This document shows positions 35,776 through 44,349 of a stretch of DNA of 64,000 nucleotides, piece after piece. The notes under the pieces were generated by a model. It was not told where the DNA came from, did no database searches, and worked only from the letters and a program-made list of their open reading frames with translations. How positions within the stretch are numbered: position 1 is the first letter of the stretch; each line of letters starts with the position of its first letter. This stretch comes from JARRNE01 sp963824085 (GTDB lineage: Bacteria; Pseudomonadota; Gammaproteobacteria; Chromatiales; Chromatiaceae), in assembly GCA_963824085.1 (NCBI GenBank), contig CAWGNT010000013.1, positions 62,001-126,000 of the forward strand, written 5' to 3'. The position numbers and the translations under genes are program-made.

Positions 35776-35922
35776 CCGCCACTCGTGTAGCCTGACGCTG
35801 GACGACTCCCGATCCTTCCGGAGCGGGGAGCCGGAGGGCGGTGTGGCCGGGTTGCCGGCACATGCGGGGTGGCCCGTCCGCTCGTATCTAGGGAAAATCG
35901 TCCCCATCCCTTGGTTTGACTG
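35776..35922 (+). repeat. Possible second, strongly degenerate copy of the dispersed element
   Basis: Immediately after the preceding copy, ACTCGTGTAGCCTGACGCTGG resembles the core CGTGTAGGCTTGACGGCAG, and GGTGGCCCGTCCGCTCG followed by GGGAAAATCG resembles the right end. The middle is unlike the other copies. This may be a decayed tandem copy or chance similarity. The rest of the spacer to rpoZ holds a CCCGCCG/CGGCGGG hairpin (35959-35977) without a T-run. Confidence 0.3.
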
Positions 35923-36069
35923 GTCGCTCTCACTCTGAGGACTGCCTCGAAGCAGCATCCCGCCGTGCTCCGGCGGGCGGAGTCCTTGACGCAGGGTGCT
36001 CATCGAACGGTGCACGCCGGGACGGCGCTCAACGCGTCTTTGTTAGGCCGTCGTGCTAACCTAAGGCAC

Positions 36070-36098
36070 TTGAGCTACCGTATGGCATCAAGTATCTA
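36070..36098 (+). promoter_or_regulatory. Candidate sigma-70 promoter for rpoZ-spoT
   Basis: TTGAGC (36070-36075), a 17-base spacer, and TATCTA (36093-36098), ending 21 bases before the rpoZ ATG. The region is less GC-rich than its surroundings. Matches 4 of 6 in each hexamer, so moderate support only. Confidence 0.4.
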
Positions 36099-36119
36099 AA
36101 ATCGTTGGAGTAGCATCAG

Positions 36120-36407
36120 ATGGCACGCATTACCGTAGAGGATTGTCTCAGGCAAGTCGACAATCGATTTGATCTCGTCTTGCTGGCGACCAAACGGGCT
36201 CGGCAGCTGACGCACGGTGTGGAGCCGTTGCTGCCGTGGCAGAACGACAAGTCGACGGTCATGGCCCTGCGCGAGATCGCGGCCGGGGTGCTCGGCCCTG
36301 AATCGCTCGAGGCCGCCGAGCAAGAGCAGGAGGACGCCGCCAAGGCCCTCGAGCAGGCACTTGCTGAGGAGCTCGCGGCCAACCTGCAAGCCGATTTCCC
36401 CGAGTAG
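36120..36407 (+). CDS. rpoZ: RNA polymerase omega subunit
   Basis: 95 residues. MARITVEDCLRQVDNRFDLVLLATKRARQL is the conserved omega core, with the KSTVMALREIAAG segment after it and an acidic, Ala/Glu-rich tail longer than needed for assembly. Omega helps assemble beta-prime and forms ppGpp site 1 with it. GGAG lies about 10 bases upstream of the ATG. spoT follows after 202 bases in which nothing else is recognised. Confidence 0.96.
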   Translation: MARITVEDCLRQVDNRFDLVLLATKRARQLTHGVEPLLPWQNDKSTVMALREIAAGVLGPESLEAAEQEQEDAAKALEQALAEELAANLQADFPE

Positions 36408-36609
36408 GGTACGAGACGTGCGCTTGGGCGCCGCAGCCATTCTTCGCCCTCTGTTGCTTATACGGCCAAGTCGACACCCGCTCGGTTGCCGGTCGGTCGG
36501 CTCGTTTGGGGGTGAGGAGTCGTTCCTTGCGGTTTCCGCGGGTGCCGTGCGTGGAGGCACGACCGCGGATCGACGCGGATGCTCACCCTGAGGCGCGGAC
36601 ATCCGGGCC

Positions 36610-38784
36610 ATGGCTGCTATCGCCCCACCGGTGATCGCCCCCGCCGCGGTAGCGGTCGATAAGCCCCGCTTCCTGATCAGCGACCTGTGCGTCTATCTGG
36701 AGTCCTACCTCTCTTCTGAGCAGATACGGGAGGTCTATCGGGCCTATCTTTTCGGCGCGGAGGCCCACCACGGTCAGCAGCGAAAGTCGGGCGAGCCTTA
36801 CATATACCATCCCATCGCCGTGGCCCGCATCCTGGCCGAGATGCGCATGGACCAAAAATGCCTGATGGCCGCCGTGCTGCACGACGTGATAGAGGACACG
36901 GCGACGGCGAAGGACCAGCTCGCGTCGGCCTTCGACCAGGAGATTGCAGACCTCGTCGACGGGGTCAGCAAGCTTACGCAGATCGACTTCAAGTCCCGGG
37001 CCGAGGCCCAGGCGGCCAGCTTCCGCAAGATGATGCTGGCCATGACCAAGGACATTCGGGTCATTCTGATCAAGCTGGCGGACAGACTCCACAACATGCG
37101 CACGCTGGGGGTGATGTCGCCGGAAAAGTGCCGGCGCGTGTCCCTGGAGACCCTGGAGATCTATGCACCGATCGCCAATCGCTTGGGCATAAACACCGTG
37201 CGCTTGGAGCTGGAGGATCTCGGATTCGCTCACTACTGGCCCTGGCGTCATCGGGTTCTCCAACGAGCGGTGAAGCGCGCCCGCGGCGCCCGCAAGGAGC
37301 TCGTAGCAAACGTGGAGATGGCCCTCGAGCGGCGCTTGAGCCAGGAGGGGATCACCGGCGAGGTGATTGGCCGCCAGAAACACCTCTACAGCATCTACCG
37401 CAAGATGCGCGAAAAGCGGCGATCGTTGTCGGACGTGGTGGACGTCTTCGCCTTCCGCGTTATCGTCGACCGCGTCGACACCTGCTACCGAGTCCTTGGA
37501 CTGGTACACAATCTCTACAAGCCCGTCCCCGGCCGCTTCAAGGACTACATCGCCATCCCGAAGTCCAACGGGTATCAGTCGCTCCACACGGTTCTATTCG
37601 GCCCGCAGGGCGTTCCCATCGAGATCCAGATCCGCACTCGCGACATGCAGCGGGTTGCCGAAGCGGGCATCGCTGCCCATTGGATGTACAAGTCGGGAAG
37701 CGGAGACGGAGGCAGTCTTCAGGGGCTAGCCGCGGACTGGTTGCAGAATTTGCTGGAGATGCAGCGCGGGTCAGGGGACTCCGTGGAGTTTCTGGAGCAC
37801 GTCAAGGTCGACCTGTTTCCAGACGAGGTCTATGTGTTCACGCCGCGCGGGCGCATCCTTGTGCTGCCGCGGGGCGCAACTGTGGTGGATTTTGCGTACG
37901 CCATCCACTCCGACGTAGGCAATACGTGCGTGGCGGCGCGCATCGACCGCCGGCTCGCACCCTTGCGCACGGGGCTGCGCAGCGGCCAAACGGTGGAGAT
38001 CATCAATGCCCCTGGGGCGGCCCCCAACCCTGCCTGGCTGAATTTCGTGGTGACCGGAAAGGCACGCGCCAACGTCCGGGCCTACCTCAAGAACCTCCAG
38101 CACAAGGAGGCGGAGGTGCTCGGCCGGCGGCTCCTGGACGTTGAGCTGGCTCCTTACGGCGTCGATTTGCATGGGGTGCCGGAGGGGCGTCTCGCCGCAT
38201 ATCTGGAGGAAGCCAAGCTGCCGCGACCGGAGGCTCTGTTGACCGACATCGGACTCGGCAACCGAATGCCAACCCTGGTGGCGCGTCGTCTCATGGCTGA
38301 TGGCGGCGGCGAGGGGTGTGCGGAGGGCTCCGGCGAGGCGCACAGCCTGTCGATCAAGGGTACCGAAGGCATGGTGGTCAACTACGGCCGCTGCTGCCGA
38401 CCGATTCCTGGCGATGCCATCGTCGGACTGTTCAATCCCGGTAAGGGGATCGTTGTGCACCGCCAGGAGTGCCGCAACCTTGGCGACTTTCACAGCCAGC
38501 GGGACAAGTGGGTCGACGTCGAGTGGGCGAGCGAGCCGGGCACGGACTTCGCCACGGAGATCCGGGTCGAAGTTGGGAACAGGCGGGGGGCTCTCGCTAC
38601 CGTAGCCGCCGCGATCGCCGAGATGGGTTCGAACATTGACAACGTGCAGTCGCGGGAGAAGGACGGGATGACCTCAACCCTCGACTTCTTGATCAGTGTG
38701 CATGGTCGTCAGCACCTTGCGCGCGTCATGCGTCGCCTTCGGCACATACCCTTGGTAATGCGCATCTCCCGCGTCTTCCGTTAG
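36610..38784 (+). CDS. spoT: SpoT, bifunctional (p)ppGpp synthetase/hydrolase
   Basis: 724 residues with the full long-RSH layout. The HD hydrolase (about 50-200) contains His-Asp at 91-92 in LHDVIEDT; the synthetase (about 230-360) has RFKDYIAIPKSNGYQSLHT; the TGS domain (about 395-455) reads YVFTPRGRILVLPRGATVVDFAYAIH; a helical and zinc-finger-like region holds CCRPIPGD; a C-terminal ACT domain ends the protein. An active-looking HD makes it SpoT rather than RelA. It balances the stringent-response alarmone. Confidence 0.96.
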   Translation: MAAIAPPVIAPAAVAVDKPRFLISDLCVYLESYLSSEQIREVYRAYLFGAEAHHGQQRKSGEPYIYHPIAVARILAEMRMDQKCLMAAVLHDVIEDTATAKDQLASAFDQEIADLVDGVSKLTQIDFKSRAEAQAASFRKMMLAMTKDIRVILIKLADRLHNMRTLGVMSPEKCRRVSLETLEIYAPIANRLGINTVRLELEDLGFAHYWPWRHRVLQRAVKRARGARKELVANVEMALERRLSQEGITGEVIGRQKHLYSIYRKMREKRRSLSDVVDVFAFRVIVDRVDTCYRVLGLVHNLYKPVPGRFKDYIAIPKSNGYQSLHTVLFGPQGVPIEIQIRTRDMQRVAEAGIAAHWMYKSGSGDGGSLQGLAADWLQNLLEMQRGSGDSVEFLEHVKVDLFPDEVYVFTPRGRILVLPRGATVVDFAYAIHSDVGNTCVAARIDRRLAPLRTGLRSGQTVEIINAPGAAPNPAWLNFVVTGKARANVRAYLKNLQHKEAEVLGRRLLDVELAPYGVDLHGVPEGRLAAYLEEAKLPRPEALLTDIGLGNRMPTLVARRLMADGGGEGCAEGSGEAHSLSIKGTEGMVVNYGRCCRPIPGDAIVGLFNPGKGIVVHRQECRNLGDFHSQRDKWVDVEWASEPGTDFATEIRVEVGNRRGALATVAAAIAEMGSNIDNVQSREKDGMTSTLDFLISVHGRQHLARVMRRLRHIPLVMRISRVFR

Positions 38785-38952
38785 CGGCTGTGGATCTCTT
38801 GCCGCCTCCGAGGTCGACTTTGGGGATCGGAGAAGCGACGCGGGTGCCGGGGTTGGATTTGCGCTGACGCGCCTCAATTTCCTTTCCATCTGCGGCGTTT
38901 TCCGGCGGTCGGGGGGCGCGCAACAACCCCCAACCTGGACGCCCATCTCAAT

Positions 38953-39369
38953 ATGACTGAACTGACCCTCGATGAACGTCTGGCGGTGACACGCCTTACC
39001 ATGGAGCTCTTGGAGGGGTGGGGTCTTTCGGCGCGCGACATCGCTGCTATCCTCTCCCTGCCGGACACCGTCAAGGCGCGTGCCGTCGCCCGCTTTCGCG
39101 AGGATGCGCCATTTCCGGACGAGCCGCCCGTGAACCGGCGCGTCGCCTATCTGATGCGGATCGCGGAAGCGCTCAAGACCTACTTCCCCCGCAATCCGGA
39201 GATGCGGACCCTGTGGGTGAAGCGAGGCAACAAGCAGTTTGGAAACAAGGCACCTGTCGCCGTCATGGTGGAAGATGGCGAGAGCGGTATGATTTCGGTC
39301 CTGTCGCACCTGGACTGTACATTCGCCTGGGACCTGACGGGCTCCAAGGCAGACTACGGTCAGGGCTGA
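38953..39369 (+). CDS. DUF2384 / MbcA-ParS-Xre antitoxin-like protein, orphan
   Basis: 138 residues. An N-terminal helical part (TLDERLAVTRLTMELLEGWGLSARDIAAIL) resembles the Xre-like helix-turn-helix of these antitoxins. The C-terminal part (RRVAYLMRIAEALKTYFP, then RTLWVKRGNKQFGNKAPVAVMVEDG) matches the DUF2384 toxin-binding domain. No RES-domain toxin or other toxin gene is adjacent: spoT lies upstream and batD is convergent, overlapping it by 10 bases. It may be a solitary regulator. No good Shine-Dalgarno is seen. Confidence 0.7.
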   Translation: MTELTLDERLAVTRLTMELLEGWGLSARDIAAILSLPDTVKARAVARFREDAPFPDEPPVNRRVAYLMRIAEALKTYFPRNPEMRTLWVKRGNKQFGNKAPVAVMVEDGESGMISVLSHLDCTFAWDLTGSKADYGQG

Positions 39370-41246
39370 GGATTCAGGTCGGGCAGGCTGGGCCGTTGCC
39401 AGTACGGTCGGCGTGCCCCTACACGAAGCAGGCCGCGACCGCGCCCTACCTGGCGTAAGAACTGCTTTTTCCAGCGGCCGAAGTCGATGTCCTGATGGCC
39501 ATACAGAGCAGCGTCGAGCTGCTGCATCAAACGTCGGACGTGCTCTGGATCTGCGCTCGGTCTCAAGGCGAGGATTCTGCCAGCGACTCCGGGTAGCGGC
39601 GTCTTCGCGTCGAATCGCAGGTGATGACAAGTCATCGCCTGAAATCGCTCACACCAGGCGACGGGGTCATGCTCGCGATTCGCCGCGCGGACGCACATGA
39701 GGAACCGCGACGATGGCGGGAGTGCCCTGGACAACTGGGGTTTCATCCGCCTCAGCGCTGGTGCCGGGTCTAGCCTGTTCACGAAGGTGCCGAGGCCTGC
39801 GGCCGCACCAGACGCAGCGGCCCGCAGGCCCAGACCCAGGCGGTCGCCGAGGGCTTTGCGATCTGGATGCTTCCCCTTGTAGCCCCGGTACCAGACACCG
39901 CCCCAGTAGCCCAGCAGCAACAGGCCGACCCCCAACAGCGGCAGCCAAAACCGGCTCATGCCGCCGCCGGCGAGCGCGGCTGTCGACGACGGTAGACCGA
40001 AAGGTCCGGAATCCCCGTCGACCTGTAGGGTCCGGATCGGTAGCGTCGCGTACTCCCGCGATCCGGTGGTGATGTTCCACCAGGGCAGTCGGATTTCCGG
40101 CAACCGTAGCTTGCCTCCAGAGTGAGGGACCAGGGTGTAGTACTCGGTACGTTTGCCAACCAGGCGGCGACCGTCGGCAGATAGCTTGCCTTCGGTCAGC
40201 GTCTGCTCGCGATAAACGCGAAAGTCCTTCGAGCCGAGCCAAGATTCAAGGCTAGGGAGCTGGGTGCCCGTTGCTCCCGTCGCATCAAGCTCCAGGGCGA
40301 GGGTCACCGGCTGTCCCTCTTCCACGTCGCCGTTACCGTCCAGCGTTGCCTTGAGCTCGAGATTGCGGAGCGGTAGCCAAGGTTGAACCGACATCATGGC
40401 CGGGCGCACCTGGAGGTGGACAGGGTCGGTGGTGGTCGCCTCGAAGCGATTGGACCGACCATAGTAATCGCGAGCGGAAAAGCTGCCGGTCACCTTCAGT
40501 CGTGGAATCTCCAGATCGCCGGCGCGCAATGGGGTGAGCGTGTAGACGAACTCGTTGACGATCTCTCGCTGCCCGTCGTTGTCTTCCCGCGACCGCGCCG
40601 TCGGACCTTCAAGGTGTTGGAGGAGGAAGTCGTTGCTGTTGGGGAGCTCGGGGTTGGCGGTGTCCAGGTTCACGTCGCTCACGACGCGCAGCTTGAGCAG
40701 CACATTTTCCTGCACATAGGGCTGGTGGTCCTCGACCTCGACCTCAACCCGCGGTGCGCGGTTCGCCTGCTGGGCCTGCTGCTGCCGATACCCCCCCCCG
40801 TATTGGCCTGGCCAGGCGGGTTGGTAGCCGCCCCCGGGCCGATAGCCGGGACCTGGCTGGTACCCCTGATAGCCCGGCACGGGCCGGTAGCCGGGTCCGG
40901 ACGGATATCCACCAGGCCGGAGCGGGTACCCTGGGCCTGATCGGTACCCCGGACCGCCCGCCTGGTAACCAGGCCCCGATGGATATCCCTGCCCGGCCTG
41001 ATAGCCCTCGGTTTGTTCTTGGGGTGGCGAGTTGGTCGTGTATCCCGGGGGAGCGCCACGGGCGTTGCTTGGGTCCTGAGGTCGGAACTGCCAGGGCGGG
41101 GAGCCCATAGGCGGTCCCTCGCGGTCGGAGGAGCCGGGGAAGAAGGGGAAAGAGAAGTTGAACGCGTGCGCGTCTCCTGCTCCGATCAGGATCAGTACCA
41201 GGACGACAATCGCATGGGATATATATACCGTTCCGATTTGGGTCAA
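39360..41246 (-). CDS. batD: BatD family protein
   Basis: About 628 residues. The start is uncertain: the frame is open upstream through a dispersed repeat, and TTG 41246, inside that repeat, gives a plausible signal peptide (hydrophobic 12-22, cleavage after AHA28). Residues about 80-155 form a Gly/Pro/Tyr/Gln-rich linker built from GYxxGPGY-like units. The BatD (oxygen tolerance) beta-sandwich region follows (about 165-440), then a membrane helix (SRFWLPLLGVGLLLLGYWGGVWY) and a basic cytoplasmic tail. Last gene of the moxR-bat operon. Confidence 0.82.
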   Translation of the reverse strand: MTQIGTVYISHAIVVLVLILIGAGDAHAFNFSFPFFPGSSDREGPPMGSPPWQFRPQDPSNARGAPPGYTTNSPPQEQTEGYQAGQGYPSGPGYQAGGPGYRSGPGYPLRPGGYPSGPGYRPVPGYQGYQPGPGYRPGGGYQPAWPGQYGGGYRQQQAQQANRAPRVEVEVEDHQPYVQENVLLKLRVVSDVNLDTANPELPNSNDFLLQHLEGPTARSREDNDGQREIVNEFVYTLTPLRAGDLEIPRLKVTGSFSARDYYGRSNRFEATTTDPVHLQVRPAMMSVQPWLPLRNLELKATLDGNGDVEEGQPVTLALELDATGATGTQLPSLESWLGSKDFRVYREQTLTEGKLSADGRRLVGKRTEYYTLVPHSGGKLRLPEIRLPWWNITTGSREYATLPIRTLQVDGDSGPFGLPSSTAALAGGGMSRFWLPLLGVGLLLLGYWGGVWYRGYKGKHPDRKALGDRLGLGLRAAASGAAAGLGTFVNRLDPAPALRRMKPQLSRALPPSSRFLMCVRAANREHDPVAWCERFQAMTCHHLRFDAKTPLPGVAGRILALRPSADPEHVRRLMQQLDAALYGHQDIDFGRWKKQFLRQVGRGRGLLRVGARRPYWQRPSLPDLNPQP

Positions 41247-41397
41247 TTGTTTCTTGGGGACGGGCCACTTCCGCCGGGGGACGCCGCGAATACGTCCGTG
41301 TAGCCTTGACGGCAGACTCCCCGCTGCCGACATCCCTGGCGGGAGCGGCGCGCTCCCTCTGGTCCAGAGGCGAAAAAGCCGGGCGAGTTCGGTATAC
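41223..41397 (+). repeat. Dispersed 175-bp hairpin element, copy overlapping the batD start
   Basis: Ends are ATATACCG (41223-41230) and GGTATAC (41391-41397). Internal landmarks: ACTTCCGCCGGGGGACGCC, AATACGTCCGTGTAGCC, TTGACGGCAG with CTGCCGAC, GGTCCAGAGGCGAAAAAGCC. Almost the same length as the 58.4-kb copy. The batD coding strand runs through it in reverse, and the most plausible batD start lies inside it. It sits between batC and batD within the operon. Confidence 0.85.
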
Positions 41398-41419
41398 ACC
41401 TGTTGCTCCCTCCGGGGCA

Positions 41420-43333
41420 TCACCAAGGCCTGCTCTCCCGCAGCGGTCCGCCTGCCTGCTGCAAATATTGCATCTCATCCAGCATAAACTGGTTGCGCAT
41501 CAGCAACGTGGGGTCGCCCTCAACTTGCTGCAGGCGCTGCTCCATAATGGCCATCCCAGGCCCGCGGGTCGGCAGCCCCCCCAGGGCCGGAGCCGACGTT
41601 TGATCCGCGTTGGGCTTGTCGTCGGACATGGGCTGCTGACCGAGCTGGTCGAAGCGGTCCACCGCCTCCGCCGAGCCGGCTTCTGGCGGTGTCTCAGGGG
41701 GCGTCACGTCCGCCGGGCGCCGCTGTCGCTGCTCCCCGCTGCGAGCGCTGCGCCGTTGCTCCTCCGGCGGCTGCTCGCCTTTCGCGCCGGCCTCCTCCTT
41801 GGGCTCCTCGCCTTTGGCGGGCTCCTCTTGCTGCTCATCGGGTCGCTTGCCCTTGCCCGGCTCCTCCTTCTCGCCGCCCTCCTGGCGCTGCTCTTCGGGT
41901 TTGGCCTGCTCCTTTCCCTTGCCTTCCTCGGGCTTCTGCTTCTGCTCACCGCCTGGCGCCTCCTCGCGCTTCTTCTCCTGGCCGCCCTCGCCCTGCTCCT
42001 TCTTGCGCTCCTGGTCGGCACCTTTCTCGGACTCCTGATTCTCGTCCTTCTTCTCACCGCCTGCCTGGTCCTTCTGTTGCTCCGGCTTCTTCTCGGCGCC
42101 GGCCTGCTCCTTCTGCTGGTCCTCTTTCTTCTCCCCGCCGGCCTGTTCTTTCTGCTCTTGCGGCTTCTTCTCGGCGCCGGCTTGTTCCTGCGTCTGTTCC
42201 TCCTTCTTCTTGGCAGCGGCCTGCGCATCCTGCGGCTCTTGCTCCTTTCGCTCGCGACCTTCCTGTGATTGCTCTTTCTTGGGCTGTTCCCCGGCCTGGG
42301 ACTCCCGGTCTTCTTTCTGCTTGCTCGCGGTCTCCGTCTCTTGCTCTTGATCCTGGCTGCCTTTCTGCTCGTCAGAGGGCTTGGCCTCGGACTTGCCTTC
42401 CTTCTTCTGCTCAGATGCCTTCCCGGATTGCCGTTCCTGATCCTCCTTTTTTTCGCCTTCCTTGGGCTTGCTCTCTTCGCCCTGCTGACCTTCAGAGCCT
42501 TGCTGCTGCTGTGACTCGCTGGACTGCTGCTTTTGCTGATCCTGCTTCTGCTGCTGATCCTGCTTCTGCTGCTGATCCTGCTTCTGCTGCTGATCCTGCT
42601 TCTGCTGCTGGTCCTGCTTCTGCTGCTGGTCCTGCTTCTGCTGCTGGTCCTGCTTCTGCTGCTGGTCCTGCTTCTGCTGCTGGTCCTGCTTCTGCTGCTG
42701 GTCCTGCTTCTGCTGCTGGTCCTGCTTCTGCTGCTGGTCCTGCTTCTGCTGCTGGTCCTGCTTCTGCTGCTGGTCCTGCTTCTGCTGCTGGTCCTGCTTC
42801 TGCTGCTGGTCCTGCTTCTGCTGCTGGTCCTGCTTCTGCTGCTGATCCTGCTTCTGCTGCTGATCCTGCTTCTGCTCGTCCTCGCGCTGCTCCTCTTGCT
42901 TTCTCTCCTGCTCCTGCTTCTTTTTCTCGAACTGCTCCTGCTCCAGGCGGGCGAGGAGTGCGCGGGCGAGCGCCAGGTTGTGCTGTGCATCGGCGTGCTG
43001 CGGGTCCTCGCTCAGCACCCTCTCGTAGGAGTCGACTGCCCCGGCGAAGTCCCCGAGCTGGAACAGGGTATTGCCCAGGTTGTAACTGGCGTCCTCCGTC
43101 TCCTTTTCGTGCACCGCGCGGCCAAAGGCATCCGCAGCTTCCTGATAATGCCCTGCACGGTAGAGCGCGACGCCGCGGCGATAGGGATCCGAGAAGCTCT
43201 CTGCGGCCTTGGCGTAGTCACCCCCTTGGAATGCCTTGAACGCCTCTTGCTCCTTGTTGAGAAACCAGGCGGCCTGGGCTACTCCGGCGAGGAGGAGAGC
43301 GGATGCAGCAATAGCAACGGGGACCCCTTTCAT
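41420..43333 (-). CDS. batC: BatC-like TPR protein with long Gln/Lys/Asp repeat
   Basis: About 637 residues from ATG 43333 (overlaps batB by 4 bases; GGAG upstream). Signal or anchor helix VAIAASALLLAGVAQAAWF, then three TPR units (about 30-130: YAKAAESFSDPYRRGVALY, YQEAADAFGRA, FAGAVDSYERVL). Residues about 152-265 are KQDQQQ hexapeptides, about 19 in number. A very long Lys/Glu/Gln-rich stretch continues to about 560 before a conserved short C-terminus. BatC partners the VWA proteins BatA and BatB in a proposed periplasmic complex. Confidence 0.85.
   Translation of the reverse strand: MKGVPVAIAASALLLAGVAQAAWFLNKEQEAFKAFQGGDYAKAAESFSDPYRRGVALYRAGHYQEAADAFGRAVHEKETEDASYNLGNTLFQLGDFAGAVDSYERVLSEDPQHADAQHNLALARALLARLEQEQFEKKKQEQERKQEEQREDEQKQDQQQKQDQQQKQDQQQKQDQQQKQDQQQKQDQQQKQDQQQKQDQQQKQDQQQKQDQQQKQDQQQKQDQQQKQDQQQKQDQQQKQDQQQKQDQQQKQDQQQKQDQQQKQDQQKQQSSESQQQQGSEGQQGEESKPKEGEKKEDQERQSGKASEQKKEGKSEAKPSDEQKGSQDQEQETETASKQKEDRESQAGEQPKKEQSQEGRERKEQEPQDAQAAAKKKEEQTQEQAGAEKKPQEQKEQAGGEKKEDQQKEQAGAEKKPEQQKDQAGGEKKDENQESEKGADQERKKEQGEGGQEKKREEAPGGEQKQKPEEGKGKEQAKPEEQRQEGGEKEEPGKGKRPDEQQEEPAKGEEPKEEAGAKGEQPPEEQRRSARSGEQRQRRPADVTPPETPPEAGSAEAVDRFDQLGQQPMSDDKPNADQTSAPALGGLPTRGPGMAIMEQRLQQVEGDPTLLMRNQFMLDEMQYLQQAGGPLRESRPW
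42541..42876 (-). repeat. 18-bp coding minisatellite in batC
   Basis: About 19 tandem 18-bp units (plus-strand CCTGCTTCTGCTGCTGGT) start every 18 bases from 42541 to 42865; the last diverges. Units differ only at one base: four outer units on the left and two on the right have GAT where the 13 central units have GGT, a synonymous Asp codon difference. The translated unit is KQDQQQ. Confidence 0.97.
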
Positions 43334-44349
43334 GCCCTGACTCTCCGGGCGCGTCCGCGGAACTGAGGGATTAGTAAGGCGATCACGGCCAACACCGGTA
43401 GATAGAAACGGTCGTTCCAAATGCGCGTGCGCTCGTCGCCAGCCTCAGGCGGAAGGCGGCTGATGGCGGCGGCCTTGAGCACCGCCTTGCTGTCGTCTTC
43501 CCGGTAGTCGGCACGCTCGTAGATGCCCTGGCCCGCGCGGGCGAGGTCTTCGAGCAGTGGCTCGTTCAAAGACGAGCGCACCGGCTGACCGTGGCGGTCC
43601 ATGATCCAGCCGCCGCGGTCGGCCGGGACCAGTGCGCCATCCGGGGTCCCGACACCTAACGTGTTGAACTTTATTCCATTTTTCGTGAGCTTCTGTATCC
43701 TCGGCACCAGGTCCGGCTCGTCGAAGTCTCCGTCGGAGATGAGCAAGACGGAGCGCGCGCTGTCGTCCGGGAGGCTATCGAGCAGAATCTCGGCCCGGTC
43801 CAAGGCCAGGTTCAGCCGGCTGCCCTGAAGGCGGGACATCTCTGTCGAGAGGGCCGGCAGGTCGTTCAGGATGGTGTAGGTATCCTCGGTTACCGGCGAC
43901 ACGACGTGTGGGACCGAGGCGAAGGCGATCAGCCCGAGTCGGACGTCTCGGTCCAGCATGATCAAGTCTTGGACTTCCTGGCGGGCCCTGGCGAGGCGGT
44001 TGGGGGCGACGTCGTCCGCCTGCATGGAGCGAGAGATATCGAGCAGGATGAGCAGGTTGTTCCCGGGATGGAAGAGACGAACGTCCTCGTAGTCCCAGCG
44101 CGGCCCGGCCATGGCCGTCATCAGCAGCGCCCACAGCAGCGACCACCGCAGGAACCGGCCCCAGCGCTCGTGGATCTTGAGCTCGCGTGTGCCGGTGAGG
44201 TGGGGGAGCAGGTGCGGGTCGGCATATCGGTGGATGGGGCCGCGCGCGGCCCGCGCCGCGCTGCGCCACAGCCACAATGCCACTGGAATCAGAGCCAGCA
44301 GACCCCAGAACCACGTCGGCTGCTCGAAGTAGAAACCGGCCTCAGGCAC
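43330..44349 (-). CDS. batB: BatB-like von Willebrand A domain membrane protein
   Basis: 339 residues. Two N-terminal helices (about 12-28 and 67-82) precede a VWA domain with the MIDAS metal motif DISRS (104-108), the Thr in TEDTYT and the Asp in ISDGDFDEPD. A C-terminal helix (FYLPVLAVIALLIPQF) closes it. It overlaps batA by 8 bases and batC by 4, so translation of the three is probably coupled. Confidence 0.9.
   Translation of the reverse strand: MPEAGFYFEQPTWFWGLLALIPVALWLWRSAARAARGPIHRYADPHLLPHLTGTRELKIHERWGRFLRWSLLWALLMTAMAGPRWDYEDVRLFHPGNNLLILLDISRSMQADDVAPNRLARARQEVQDLIMLDRDVRLGLIAFASVPHVVSPVTEDTYTILNDLPALSTEMSRLQGSRLNLALDRAEILLDSLPDDSARSVLLISDGDFDEPDLVPRIQKLTKNGIKFNTLGVGTPDGALVPADRGGWIMDRHGQPVRSSLNEPLLEDLARAGQGIYERADYREDDSKAVLKAAAISRLPPEAGDERTRIWNDRFYLPVLAVIALLIPQFRGRARRVRA

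Noticed and set aside
36858..38144. 428-codon frame inside spoT
   Set aside because: Shadow of spoT in another frame, Arg/Gly/Pro-rich, no motif.
42541..42876. Regular 18-bp periodicity as a possible CRISPR array
   Set aside because: Units are directly contiguous with no unique spacers, lie inside a coding frame and there are no cas genes.
41689..43239. Plus-strand frame of 516 codons with Ala/Ser/Pro repeats
   Set aside because: Antisense to batC, produced by the same repeated GC-rich DNA; no domain or ribosome site.
42533..43366. Plus-strand frame of 277 codons, almost entirely Leu/Val repeats
   Set aside because: It is the complement of the batC minisatellite; the minus strand has signal peptide, TPRs and operon context, the plus strand has none.
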